DNA of 64,000 bases, from positions 35,120-99,119 of the forward strand of contig JBFHFS010000012.1 in assembly GCA_041583495.1 (NCBI GenBank). Reading direction: 5' to 3'. The stretch's first letter is position 1. Every line of letters starts with the position of its first letter. Source of the DNA: JBFHFS01 sp041583495 (lineage in GTDB: Bacteria; Bacteroidota; Bacteroidia; Bacteroidales; Marinilabiliaceae). The translations under genes and the position numbers were made by a program. Positions 26,655 to 35,677 of the stretch are shown here, piece after piece. Under the pieces are notes generated by a model. It ran no database searches and had not been told where the DNA came from. It was given only the letters and a program-made list of their open reading frames with translations.

Positions 26655-28175
26655 ATGAATTTCAAACAGACCTATCATAAAAGGAAAAGCATTATCCTGA
26701 TAATTGCCGGGATGATTTTGGCACTTCTGCTGGTATATCCCTACAACAAGGCGGTTCAATACACCAGTACGAATGAATATTGTTTTTCATGCCATGTTCA
26801 CGATCACGCAGAAGAATCCTGGCGCTTATCGGCCCACGTCAATAATTCCTCCGGCACGATGGCCAACTGTGTAGATTGTCACCTGCCACCCAAAGGGCAC
26901 GGCTACATTTGGGCCAAGGCCAAACATGGTGCCAAGGATATTTACGGTTATCTGCTAAAGGACCATGATAAAATTAACTGGGAAGCCAAGCGAACCATTG
27001 AAAAAGCAGACCAATACACTTACGAGTCATCGTGTTTGAATTGCCACCCCAACTTATTTCCCGCTACCCTCTCGGACGAAGGGGTTGACTCGCATCTTTA
27101 TTACGAACACAACCAGGAGGAACTCTCATGCCTGAATTGCCATATGCATACAGGCCATTACAAAAAAGGGTTCGAACACGCTCAAAACATGGCTTTTTCG
27201 GATATCGAAACCGAGGAGGGAGAACGCTACACCTCTGCCGCCCGCATAGATACATTTGCCAACTACACTGAATACATTCCCGGGTCCTCGGTCTCCTTTA
27301 AAATGGCGGCCATTCCCGGCGGAGAATTTTTATTGGGAAGCCCAAAGAAGGAACCCCTCCGCAAAGAGAATGAAGGCCCGCAGGTAAAAGTTAAGCTCGA
27401 TCCTTTTTTCATCGCTGTGACCGAAGTTTCCTGGAATGAGTTTCTGGCCTGGTTCAATGCCACCACCTCCGAAGGTCGGATGGAAGATGGCCATCAGGCA
27501 GAGGTAGATGCCTTTTCGGGCGCCACACCCCCCTGGGGAGCTCCCGACCAGGGATGGGGCAAGGGCCTAAGGCCCGCCATCACCATGACACACCATGCAG
27601 CCACCGAATATTGTCGTTGGTTATCCCACGTCACGGGCAAAAAATACCGGCTCCCGACCGAGGCCGAATGGGAATATGCTGCCAGAGGAGGCACCACAGG
27701 TCCTTATTTCTTTGAAGGCAGCCCACGCGATTTCACAACCTCTACACTCTGGAACAGGTTGTTCGGCGCCGATACCACCACCATTACCGCTAACATTATT
27801 TATAAAGAAAACAGCGGCCTTAAAACCCAGCTCCCCTCCAGCGTGAGAGCGAATCCCTTTGGATTAAAAAATATGCTGGGAAATGTAGCCGAATTTTGCC
27901 TGGACTGGTATGCCCCCAACAGTTACGAACAATATCAGGGCCTCATAAGCAACCCCACCGGACCCGCCTCCGGAAAAGAACATGTGATAAGGGGCGGCTC
28001 ATTCCTGAGCGATGCCATGGATACCAGAAGTGCCTCGCGCGCTCAAACACAAACCAAAAACTGGCTAAAAACCGACCCGCAAATCCCCAAGAGTATCTGG
28101 TGGTATTCCGATGCCACCCACGTTGGGTTCCGGGTGGTGTGCGAACCCGATTCCGGCTTGGTAATGAAACGCTAA
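26655..28175 (+). CDS. NapC/NrfH-like tetraheme cytochrome fused to a SUMF1-like domain
   Basis: 506 aa. Residues 12-32 form one membrane anchor. Four CxxCH heme sites follow at Cys43, Cys72, Cys127 and Cys159, with spacing and extra histidines like NapC/NrfH quinol dehydrogenases (SAHVNNSSGTMANCVDCH). From about residue 214 a complete SUMF1/FGE-sulfatase fold begins (FKMAAIPGGEFLLGSP, RLPTEAEWEYAARGG, GNVAEFCLDWYAP, VIRGGSF). The two copper-binding cysteines of true formylglycine-generating enzymes, normally just after RGGSF, are absent (LSDAMD), so FGE activity is unlikely. The protein sits on the periplasmic side. It is followed by three oxidoreductase genes on the same strand up to the terminator at 32221. 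Electron transfer for these is inference. Confidence 0.88.
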   Translation: MNFKQTYHKRKSIILIIAGMILALLLVYPYNKAVQYTSTNEYCFSCHVHDHAEESWRLSAHVNNSSGTMANCVDCHLPPKGHGYIWAKAKHGAKDIYGYLLKDHDKINWEAKRTIEKADQYTYESSCLNCHPNLFPATLSDEGVDSHLYYEHNQEELSCLNCHMHTGHYKKGFEHAQNMAFSDIETEEGERYTSAARIDTFANYTEYIPGSSVSFKMAAIPGGEFLLGSPKKEPLRKENEGPQVKVKLDPFFIAVTEVSWNEFLAWFNATTSEGRMEDGHQAEVDAFSGATPPWGAPDQGWGKGLRPAITMTHHAATEYCRWLSHVTGKKYRLPTEAEWEYAARGGTTGPYFFEGSPRDFTTSTLWNRLFGADTTTITANIIYKENSGLKTQLPSSVRANPFGLKNMLGNVAEFCLDWYAPNSYEQYQGLISNPTGPASGKEHVIRGGSFLSDAMDTRSASRAQTQTKNWLKTDPQIPKSIWWYSDATHVGFRVVCEPDSGLVMKR

Positions 28176-28252
28176 ACCCCTCAGCATAACGGGCCTCCTG
28201 AATCAACAAAACATGACTTAAAGAGACGCCTCGAACCAGAAAAAATAAAACC

Positions 28253-29593
28253 ATGAAAAAGGAAGATAATAATCGCAGGGAGTTCCTGAAAAAATCTGCT
28301 TTGGCAGGATCACTGGGTATCCTGGGAATGTCCGTCCTCAACAGCTGTAAAGGAAAAAGGAGCCCCGAAGAACTGGATCTGCCCCCCCTTACCGACCGGG
28401 CGCCCAATGGAAAAAAACTCTCCGTTGGCCTCATAGGATGTGGACACCGGGGTACCGGAGCACTGCTCAATTTTTTGAGTGCCGGCCCTGGCCTCTCAGT
28501 GGGTGCCCTGGCTGATGCCTTCCCCGAACAGGTTGCCGTGGTGCGCGAACGCCTGGGCAAATACAACATTTCAGTCCCCGAGGAAGCCTGCTTCTCCGGG
28601 CTGGATGCTTCTCAAAAGGTTATGGAATCAGATGTTGATGTCGTGATTCTGGCGACCCCTCCCTATTTCAGACCGGAACAGTTTAAAGCCGCTGTTCAGG
28701 CCAGGAAACATGTGTTCATGGAAAAACCCCTGGCCGTTGATTCAGTGGGTGTTCGATCGATCATTGCCACTTCCCGCACCGCCAAAACACTGGGTCTTAA
28801 CGTTGTCACCGGCACCCAGCGGCGCCACCGAAGCGACTATATCGCCACTTTTGAGCAGGTCGCCAACGGAGCCATTGGCAAACCCGTGGCCGCCAGGGCC
28901 TTTTGGAACCAGGACCATGTGTGGTTTCGCCAAAGACAAGAGGGCTGGAGTGATATGGAGTATATGTTGCGCAACTGGAACAACTTTTCCTGGCTCAGTG
29001 GAGACCACATCGTGGAGACACATGTCCATAACATCGACGTGATAAACTGGTTTATGGAAGCTTACCCCCAAAGTGCCATCGGCTATGGAGGACGTCATCG
29101 AAGAGTCACCGGCAACCAGTACGACTTTTTCAGTGTCGATTTTGTGTACGACGACAACCGGTTTATGCACAGCATGTGCCGACAAATAGACAACTGTGCC
29201 ACCGGTGTAGGTGAATTCCTGATGGGAACCGAAGGGTATACCAACTGCCAAAACACCATTTACAACCTCGATGGGTCGGTCAAATGGAGCTTCGAATACC
29301 CAAAAGATAAAGACGGTAACGAAACCAAACAAGATAAGATATCCCCCTACATCCGGGAACACATCCACCTGGTAACGGCTATTCGCACCAATCAGTATGT
29401 AAACGAGGGCGAACGAACAGCCCTTTCTAACCTTACCGCCCTCATGGGACGGGAAGCGGCCTATACCGGCAGAAAAATTACCCTGGATGAGATCATGAAC
29501 TCAACCGTAAAATTGGGACCCGAAAAGATAGAGATGGGACCTGTGGATATGGATCTGGAGATTCCAATTCCCGGTACGCCTATCCGACTTTAA
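28253..29593 (+). CDS. Tat-exported Gfo/Idh/MocA family oxidoreductase (second)
   Basis: 446 aa. Leader NRREFLKKSALAGSLGILGMSVLNSC has the twin-arginine motif and a lipobox-like LNSC. The Rossmann segment is LSVGLIGCGHRGTGALL, with VVILATPP and the lysine motif FMEKPLAV. TGTQRRHRSDYIATFEQV and the histidine-rich HIVETHVHNIDVINWFME are in the substrate domain; related Gfo/Idh proteins with HxxH-like residues here include GFOR and glycosidase-type GH109. The short gap (77 bp) to the cytochrome fusion and 40 bp to the next gene suggest one operon. Substrate not determined. Confidence 0.88.
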   Translation: MKKEDNNRREFLKKSALAGSLGILGMSVLNSCKGKRSPEELDLPPLTDRAPNGKKLSVGLIGCGHRGTGALLNFLSAGPGLSVGALADAFPEQVAVVRERLGKYNISVPEEACFSGLDASQKVMESDVDVVILATPPYFRPEQFKAAVQARKHVFMEKPLAVDSVGVRSIIATSRTAKTLGLNVVTGTQRRHRSDYIATFEQVANGAIGKPVAARAFWNQDHVWFRQRQEGWSDMEYMLRNWNNFSWLSGDHIVETHVHNIDVINWFMEAYPQSAIGYGGRHRRVTGNQYDFFSVDFVYDDNRFMHSMCRQIDNCATGVGEFLMGTEGYTNCQNTIYNLDGSVKWSFEYPKDKDGNETKQDKISPYIREHIHLVTAIRTNQYVNEGERTALSNLTALMGREAAYTGRKITLDEIMNSTVKLGPEKIEMGPVDMDLEIPIPGTPIRL

Positions 29594-29633
29594 CAAAATT
29601 CAGTAACCTAAAAAGAAGAGGATAACAATACCT

Positions 29634-30980
29634 ATGCCTTTAAACAGACGCACCTTTTTAAAAAACTCAGCCCTGGCTACTGCCGGAGCAGGCCTTACAG
29701 GGGGAATGCCTCTCCTATCGGGCTGCGCCTCAAATGACCCCATCCGGTTTGGCGTAATTGGATTAAACGGAGTGGGATTTTACAACCTGAAGAGTTTTCT
29801 CGATCAGCCCGACACGCATTTAGTGGCCCTCTGCGATGTGGATCGCCCCTTAATGGAAAAAAGAGCCACCCAGGCTCAGGAATATTATAAAAAAGTTCAA
29901 TCCAGCAGGGGCATCTCCCAGCCACCCGAGTTGGAGGTGAGGCTCTATGACGATTACCGCAAGCTTCTGGAGCAAAAAGATATTGACGCCGTCATCATCG
30001 CCGTACCCGATCATTGGCATTGCCTCATGATGGTTGAGGCCGTGCAGGCAGGGAAGGACGTTTACCAGGAAAAACCACTGGGGGCGACCATCGGGGAAAC
30101 CATAATTATGGAAAAAGCCTGGCAGCGCTACAACCGGGTGATTCAGGTTGGACAGGTACGCCGGAGTGATACCCACTGGATTGAAGCCCTTCAACACGTT
30201 CAATCGGGAATCCTGGGAAATGTGCGCACCGTGAAAGCCTGGGCCTATCTCTCCTGGCTAAAGCCAACCTTTAGACCTGCCGCGAAAGTTCCCCCCGGGG
30301 TAGATTACGATTTCTGGCTGGGCCCTGCGCCTTCCAGGCCTTTCGATCCAAACCGTTTTCATTTTAACTTCAGATGGTGGTGGGACTATGCGGGCGGACT
30401 CATGTCCGACTGGGGGGTTCACCTCATCGACATGGCCCTGTATGGCATGAACGCCGGGATGCCTAAATCGGTGATGTCGATCGGCGACAATTACAGCATC
30501 GACAAGAGAGCCATGGAAACACCCGACACACAAACGGTGATCTATGAGTTCGATAACTTCACCCTTCTTTGGGAACATGCCATTGGCATTGATAACGGAC
30601 CCTATAATCGCAGCAATGGAGTCGCTTTTATTGGCGATCTGGGCACTATAATAATCGATGATAAGGGTTGGGAAATAAGACTTGAAAAAGCCGGCAAAGA
30701 AACCGAGCTGGCCCATCTGACCACCGGAAAGAGCGATGGAAAAAGGATGCACAACCACGTACGCAACTTCATCGATTGTATCCGAACCCGGGAAACCCCC
30801 AATGCATCGGTAAAAATGGCCAAAGAGGTGGCCATAATATCTCACATGGGCAATATTGCTCACCGCACACGTCAAAGAGTAGCCTGGGACAACGAAAAAC
30901 TCGACTTCCCCGGCCAACCACAGGCCTCCGAATTAATCTGGCCTAAGTACCGTGCGCCATGGAAACTGCCTGAACTGTAG
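29634..30980 (+). CDS. Tat-exported Gfo/Idh/MocA family oxidoreductase (third)
   Basis: 448 aa. Leader NRRTFLKNSALATAGAGLTGGMPLLSGC is a twin-arginine signal with a textbook lipobox LSGC, so a Tat lipoprotein is likely. Rossmann segment IRFGVIGLNGVGFYNL, then VVIAVPDHWHC-type motif (AVIIAVPDHWHCLMMVEAV) and the lysine motif YQEKPLGA. FNFRWWWDYAGGLMSDWGVHLIDMALYGM is the substrate-domain signature shared with the fifth copy on the minus strand (HFHWRWMMDYSGGQLTDWAGHHVDIALWGL). Closest in-window relative is therefore that gene. Cotranscribed with its neighbours. Confidence 0.88.
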   Translation: MPLNRRTFLKNSALATAGAGLTGGMPLLSGCASNDPIRFGVIGLNGVGFYNLKSFLDQPDTHLVALCDVDRPLMEKRATQAQEYYKKVQSSRGISQPPELEVRLYDDYRKLLEQKDIDAVIIAVPDHWHCLMMVEAVQAGKDVYQEKPLGATIGETIIMEKAWQRYNRVIQVGQVRRSDTHWIEALQHVQSGILGNVRTVKAWAYLSWLKPTFRPAAKVPPGVDYDFWLGPAPSRPFDPNRFHFNFRWWWDYAGGLMSDWGVHLIDMALYGMNAGMPKSVMSIGDNYSIDKRAMETPDTQTVIYEFDNFTLLWEHAIGIDNGPYNRSNGVAFIGDLGTIIIDDKGWEIRLEKAGKETELAHLTTGKSDGKRMHNHVRNFIDCIRTRETPNASVKMAKEVAIISHMGNIAHRTRQRVAWDNEKLDFPGQPQASELIWPKYRAPWKLPEL

Positions 30981-31071
30981 GTTTACATTTAGCTCCACAC
31001 GGCTGGCAACTTAGAAGTAATAACCGTATCTTGGGATTCCCGACAGGGCAAGAGACAAAAAAACTAAAACG

Positions 31072-32208
31072 ATGCAAAAATTACGACTGGGAATGATTGG
31101 CGGTGGACCGGGCGCATTTATTGGAGATGCGCATCGGCGTGCAGCCCGATTAAGCAACAACTATGTTTTGGTGGGGGGCGTTTTCAGCTCCAACCCCGAA
31201 AAGAATCAACAGATGCCGGCTCTCGAGGGCCTGCTCCCCGAACGGTGCTACCCTTCGGTAGAGGCCATGGTGGAAGCCGAACTGAAACGCCCGGCGGAGG
31301 AGCGAATGGAAGTGGTGGCCATCACAACCCCCAATAACCTGCATTTTGCACACGCCATGAAGGTGATGGAAAACGGGTTTCACGTGGTTTGTGAAAAACC
31401 CATGACCATGACCGTAGAGGAGGCCCTGCAATTGGAAAAAATCGTTCAGACCAAAAAACTCGTTTTTGGTCTAACCCATACCTACACCGGGTATCCGATG
31501 GTAAGAGAAATGAAGGAACGAATTGCCGCAGGAGAGCTGGGAGAAATCCAACGGGTGGATGCCCAATATTACCAGGGTTGGCTCAACCCCATGCTTCATG
31601 GGTCGAAGGAAAACACACTGAGTGTCTGGCGGCTGGATCCCGAAATATCGGGAATAAGCAGTGCCATGGGCGACATTGGGGTGCATGCCTTTAACCTGAT
31701 TGAATACACCACCGGTTTGCAAATCAACAAGATCCTGGCCGACCTCAACCACTTTAAAAAAGAGATGCCACTCGACCTGGATGGAACGGTTCTTTTACGA
31801 ACCAACAGCGGCGCCAAAGGGGTCATCAGGGTGAGCCAGGTGGCTACCGGCGAGGAAAACAATTTGTCGATTGCAGTTTATGGGTCAATGGCCAGTTTTA
31901 AATGGAGTCAGGAGAATCCCAATTATCTTACCAAGCTTTATGGCGACCAACCGAGCCAGGTTTTTAAACCGGGAAACAGCTATAACCAGTCATTTGCAGT
32001 GGCTAGCCATACCATGCCCCCTGGTCATCCGGAAGGAATCTACGAGGCCATCGCCAACATTTACCTGGGGGTGGCACGTGCCATCAAAGGGGAAACCGTC
32101 CGAGAAGGCGCCTTTCCAACCGTGCACGACGGGGTACGAGGCATGCAGTTCATCCATTCAGTGGTGCAATCGAATCGGGAAGGCAACAAATGGATCGACC
32201 TTCTGTAG
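31072..32208 (+). CDS. Cytoplasmic Gfo/Idh/MocA family oxidoreductase (fourth)
   Basis: 378 aa without a signal peptide: it begins MQKLRLGMIGGGPGAFIGDA directly with the Rossmann fold. The lysine motif is VCEKPMTMTVEEALQL, and THTYTGYPMVREMKERIAAGELGEIQRVDAQYYQGWL is typical of IolX/IolG-like and scyllo-inositol or glucose 3-dehydrogenase-like members. It is the only one of the five likely to act in the cytoplasm, for example on the imported product. It ends the operon; a strong terminator follows 12 bp after the stop. Confidence 0.88.
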   Translation: MQKLRLGMIGGGPGAFIGDAHRRAARLSNNYVLVGGVFSSNPEKNQQMPALEGLLPERCYPSVEAMVEAELKRPAEERMEVVAITTPNNLHFAHAMKVMENGFHVVCEKPMTMTVEEALQLEKIVQTKKLVFGLTHTYTGYPMVREMKERIAAGELGEIQRVDAQYYQGWLNPMLHGSKENTLSVWRLDPEISGISSAMGDIGVHAFNLIEYTTGLQINKILADLNHFKKEMPLDLDGTVLLRTNSGAKGVIRVSQVATGEENNLSIAVYGSMASFKWSQENPNYLTKLYGDQPSQVFKPGNSYNQSFAVASHTMPPGHPEGIYEAIANIYLGVARAIKGETVREGAFPTVHDGVRGMQFIHSVVQSNREGNKWIDLL

Positions 32209-32220
32209 AGCCCGGGAATG

Positions 32221-32267
32221 GGCCTCCCTTAAATCGCGGCTGAAACAGCGGGGGGCCTCTATTTTTG
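32221..32267 (+). terminator. Intrinsic terminator after the fourth oxidoreductase gene
   Basis: GGCCTCCC (32221-32228) pairs with GGGGGGCC (32250-32257), one G-U pair included. A small GCTG-AAA-CAGC stem lies inside the loop, and TCTATTTTTG follows. It separates the oxidoreductase operon from the glycosyltransferase pair. Confidence 0.7.
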
Positions 32268-32301
32268 AAAAGAAAACAGCTGAACTCAATACCATCCGAT
32301 C

Positions 32302-33213
32302 ATGCTCTCCATTGTCATTCCGGTTTACAACGAGGCCGACATGCTCCCTCTTCTGATAGAGCGGTTGACCAAGACCCTACAGACCATCCCCCTAGAAAAT
32401 GAGATTTTGTTTGTGGATGACGGCAGCCGCGATAACACACTGGAAGAATTACATCGCCAGAAGAAGGGCAACCCGGCCATAAAAATTATTGAGTTGTCCC
32501 GTAATTTTGGTCACCAGGCCGCCTTAACCGCAGGATTGGATCTGGCCAAGGGGGATTTTGTGGCGATGATGGATGCCGACCTTCAGGATCCACCTGAGTT
32601 ACTTGCCCAAATGTACCAACTACTCGCCTCCGGCGATTGGGACGTGGTAAAAGGATATCGCACCAAGCGAAAAGAGAATTTTTCCAGACGTCAGGGCACC
32701 CGTTTTTTCCATTGGCTGTTTGGGCAGATAAGTGGGCTTGAAGGCATAGAAAGCACCGGCCACTTTAGCATGATGACACGTCAGGCCCTAGAGGCCATGA
32801 AACAGATGAAGGAAAAGACGCGTTACATGCCTGGGCTGAGGAGCTTCATCGGCTTTCGCCAGACTCAGATCACCTATAACCGCGACGAGCGAAAAGCCGG
32901 CACCACCAAAATGTCGACAGGCAGCCTTTTGAGCCTGGCAGCAGATGCTCTTTTCTCCTTTTCGCGCGTTCCCCTGCGTGTTTGCCTCTGGTTGGGGGTA
33001 ACCGGGGTAGTGCTGTTTTTTATGGCCGGCATTTATGTGCTGCTCTCAAAGCTAATGGGATGGGCCCCTGTAGGCTGGTCGTCCACAATCATCAGCATCT
33101 TTTTTCTGGGATCGGTGCAGCTCACTTTTCTGGGGGCCCTGGGCGAATATATATATCGCACCTATAAGGAGAGCCAAAACCGGCCTATCTATTTTATCCG
33201 AAACATTTCGTAA
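32302..33213 (+). CDS. Family 2 glycosyltransferase with two membrane helices (DPM1/GtrB-like)
   Basis: 303 aa. MLSIVIPVYNEADMLPLLIERL is the GT2 start; LFVDDGSRDNTLEEL and MMDADLQDPPELL give the nucleotide-sugar metal motifs. Two C-terminal helices (VCLWLGVTGVVLFFMAGIYVLLSKL and TIISIFFLGSVQLTFLGALGEYIY) anchor it, and the ending YKESQNRPIYFIRN is common in polyprenyl-phosphate sugar transferases. It probably makes an undecaprenyl-phosphate-linked sugar used by the GT39 protein immediately downstream (15 bp gap). Sugar identity unknown. Confidence 0.9.
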   Translation: MLSIVIPVYNEADMLPLLIERLTKTLQTIPLENEILFVDDGSRDNTLEELHRQKKGNPAIKIIELSRNFGHQAALTAGLDLAKGDFVAMMDADLQDPPELLAQMYQLLASGDWDVVKGYRTKRKENFSRRQGTRFFHWLFGQISGLEGIESTGHFSMMTRQALEAMKQMKEKTRYMPGLRSFIGFRQTQITYNRDERKAGTTKMSTGSLLSLAADALFSFSRVPLRVCLWLGVTGVVLFFMAGIYVLLSKLMGWAPVGWSSTIISIFFLGSVQLTFLGALGEYIYRTYKESQNRPIYFIRNIS

Positions 33214-33227
33214 CCCCGAACATCTCC

Positions 33228-35261
33228 ATGCCCCAACGATGCCACCGAATCTGCAAATTCGCCTCCATCCTACTCCTGGGGCTATTGCTCCCGGCATTGG
33301 TTCTCACCTCAAAGGATGCCGGCATCTCAGGAGATGAATATCTGCATCTGAACCAGGCCAGCATGGTGTTGGAATATTACAAAACTTTTGGCCAGAACCA
33401 GGAGGCTCTTCACACCCCTGTCACCAATCTGAAGTATTACGGACAGAGCTTCGACAACTTATCCCTGCTGCTGGCGCAGAGTTTCAACATCGACGACATC
33501 TTTACCTTTCGGCACATAATGAGTGCACTGGCCGGGTGGTTAACCCTTCTGTTCACGGTCTTTCTGGCCGCTGAAGTAGCCGGTTGGCCCACGGCCTTCA
33601 TCGTTCTGCTGCTAATGAGTGCCACCCCTGCATTTACAGGCCACTCCCTCAACAACTTAAAAGACATTCCCTTTGCCCTGGGGTACGTGGCTTCGCTCAC
33701 CTTCATGATAAAATGGATCCCCAAACGTCACCAACGCCCTATGGGCCTGTGGCTGGGGCTGATATTCTCTCTGGCCTTTCTTTTCAGCATCCGGCCGGGC
33801 GGCCTTCTTGCCTTTGCCTACCTGTGGGCCTTTACCCTTTTCACGCTGTATCTGGAACACCAACAAGGCCGGCCCTCACTAAATCTGCGAAGAACCCTGG
33901 GCGAACTGGCAACTATTACCATCCTAGCCTGGCTGACAGGCTGTCTATTCTGGCCCTATGCCCTTGAGAACCCGTTGTGGCATCCTGTAAAATCGTTCCT
34001 GATCATGTCGGACTATCCGGTAACCATCCGACAACTTTTTGAGGGAAGGCTGCAATGGTCCGACCTTTTGCCCTGGTACTACTTGCCTAAGCTGATGCTC
34101 CTTACCCTCCCCATCGCCATTTTTCCGGGGTTGGCTCTGTTTGCTTTCCTCAGTCCATTTAGGACCGGCCCTTTAAGGCCGGGAACAATCCTTATAGCCA
34201 CCGCGGCCCTCTTCCCCGTTCTTTGGATCATTATAACCAATGCCAATGTTTACGGGAGTTGGCGTCATGTACTTTTTGTTTTGCCTCCCCTAATCCTTGT
34301 AAGTGCCATGGGGCTAAAACGCACTTTTTTATTTCTCAATCAGAAAATCAATAAGCCACAAGCCCTTTATATTATGGGACTTGCAACGCTTCTTTTTCTT
34401 CTGTGGCATCCCCTAAAATTCACCATCCGCTACAAGCCCTTCCACTATCTCTATTTTAACCAATTGGGAGGAGGGCTGAAAAAGGCATTTGGGAACTACG
34501 AGACCGACTACTACTATCATACCACCCAACCGGCCGCGAAGTGGCTGGATCAATATCTTGCTAAATCGGGAGAGAAAGAGGTGGTACTGGCCTCCAATTT
34601 TGAAACTTCCTGGTTTTTTCGAAACACAAACAGGGTAAGAAAGCACCTCTATACCAACTATTACAACAAAGAGAATAAAGACTGGGACTACGGTATTTTT
34701 ACCGCAGCTTATTTATATTCGGCCACCATAAACCATCAATTATGGCCCCCAAAAGGAACCATCCACATCATTGAGGTTGAAGGAATTCCGATTTGTGCGG
34801 TCGTAAAAAGACCCACCAAAGCAACCTTCGAAGCTATTCAGGCCATGGAGTCGGGCCGGATGGAAAGCGCCGACTCCCTGTTTAGGGTGGCCCTGAAAAT
34901 GGATCCCAAAAATGAAAACACCTGGCTACAGGCAGGACGGCTGGCCTTGGAAACCGGGCGGACCGACTCAGCCCTGACAAAATTCCAACGGGCCTTAAGT
35001 CTTTTACCAAACTATGAACCGGCCCTGTTAAATCTGGCCCTGGCCCATACAAAAAAAGGAGAATGGGATGAGGCGCTGGCCCAATTGAACAATTTGCTCC
35101 TAAATAACCCCAAATATCTTCAGGCTTACCTCGAAAAAGCCAACATTTTACTGCATCAAGGAGATTTCGAACAAGCTAAAGAAACCCTCCTGAAATGTTT
35201 AACCGTCAAACCCGGTTATTTGCCTGCAATTGAAAAACTCAAGACTATTGATTATATTTGA
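33228..35261 (+). CDS. GT39/ArnT-type membrane glycosyltransferase with C-terminal TPR repeats
   Basis: 677 aa. Some ten membrane helices span residues 10-420, beginning after an N-terminal helix (ASILLLGLLLPALVLT). The first periplasmic loop holds SGDEYLHLNQA, the Asp-Glu pair expected for GT-C PMT/ArnT enzymes using polyprenyl-phosphate sugars. The last 130 residues are three TPR-like units (AIQAMESGRMESADSLFRVALKMDPKNENTWLQAGRLALE and repeats). The protein probably transfers a sugar to a periplasmic acceptor, with the TPR part positioning it. The GT2 upstream is the likely donor maker. Confidence 0.8.
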   Translation: MPQRCHRICKFASILLLGLLLPALVLTSKDAGISGDEYLHLNQASMVLEYYKTFGQNQEALHTPVTNLKYYGQSFDNLSLLLAQSFNIDDIFTFRHIMSALAGWLTLLFTVFLAAEVAGWPTAFIVLLLMSATPAFTGHSLNNLKDIPFALGYVASLTFMIKWIPKRHQRPMGLWLGLIFSLAFLFSIRPGGLLAFAYLWAFTLFTLYLEHQQGRPSLNLRRTLGELATITILAWLTGCLFWPYALENPLWHPVKSFLIMSDYPVTIRQLFEGRLQWSDLLPWYYLPKLMLLTLPIAIFPGLALFAFLSPFRTGPLRPGTILIATAALFPVLWIIITNANVYGSWRHVLFVLPPLILVSAMGLKRTFLFLNQKINKPQALYIMGLATLLFLLWHPLKFTIRYKPFHYLYFNQLGGGLKKAFGNYETDYYYHTTQPAAKWLDQYLAKSGEKEVVLASNFETSWFFRNTNRVRKHLYTNYYNKENKDWDYGIFTAAYLYSATINHQLWPPKGTIHIIEVEGIPICAVVKRPTKATFEAIQAMESGRMESADSLFRVALKMDPKNENTWLQAGRLALETGRTDSALTKFQRALSLLPNYEPALLNLALAHTKKGEWDEALAQLNNLLLNNPKYLQAYLEKANILLHQGDFEQAKETLLKCLTVKPGYLPAIEKLKTIDYI

Positions 35262-35283
35262 ACCCTTAAAAATCAATTATATT

Positions 35284-35523
35284 ATGAAAAATCTGATTAT
35301 CACTTTAATGATTTCGATGTTCCTGGCCATGGGGGCAAGCACTATGTTTGCGCAACAGGAAGTTGCCGACACCGTTTCGATCGACGACATGGCTCCAATC
35401 CTTTACGATGAAGAACCCGAAGCGGAAAGTCAAAGTTCCAACACCGGACTTTACATTGGCATCGTCATTGTAGCTGTAGTAGCCGGGGTACTTGTTTATA
35501 AAGCAGTGAACAAGAAAAAGTAG
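35284..35523 (+). CDS. Small exported single-pass membrane protein
   Basis: 79 aa from the ATG at 35284 (MKNLIITLMISMFLAMGAST). The signal peptide ends near MFAQQ; an acidic linker (APILYDEEPEAESQ) follows, then one membrane helix (LYIGIVIVAVVAGVLVYKA) and a lysine-rich end NKKK. No family recognised. It lies 22 bp after the GT39-TPR gene and could be an accessory or an acceptor of that enzyme. A longer frame from 35230 overlaps that gene and has no signal, so the shorter start is preferred. Confidence 0.6.
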   Translation: MKNLIITLMISMFLAMGASTMFAQQEVADTVSIDDMAPILYDEEPEAESQSSNTGLYIGIVIVAVVAGVLVYKAVNKKK

Positions 35524-35677
35524 TAGTTCTCCCTTTAGTGGGCTTTTCTACACATTGATGGTTCTGTTTAAGAATGTTCGCTTGCACGGCTTACGAAGTT
35601 CGGAAAAAAAGCCTTTACGATCGTATCGGTGCTCTTTCCGGATGGAAGTAATCGGCAAACGAACATTATAACAGGAC

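Noticed and set aside
26495..26680. Small open frame covering the G10 tract
   Set aside because: Overlaps the cytochrome start in another frame, no conserved features; the G tract gives a GGG run only.
26655..28175. Formylglycine-generating enzyme serving sulfatases
   Set aside because: The two catalytic cysteines after RGGSF are absent and no sulfatase gene is in the window.
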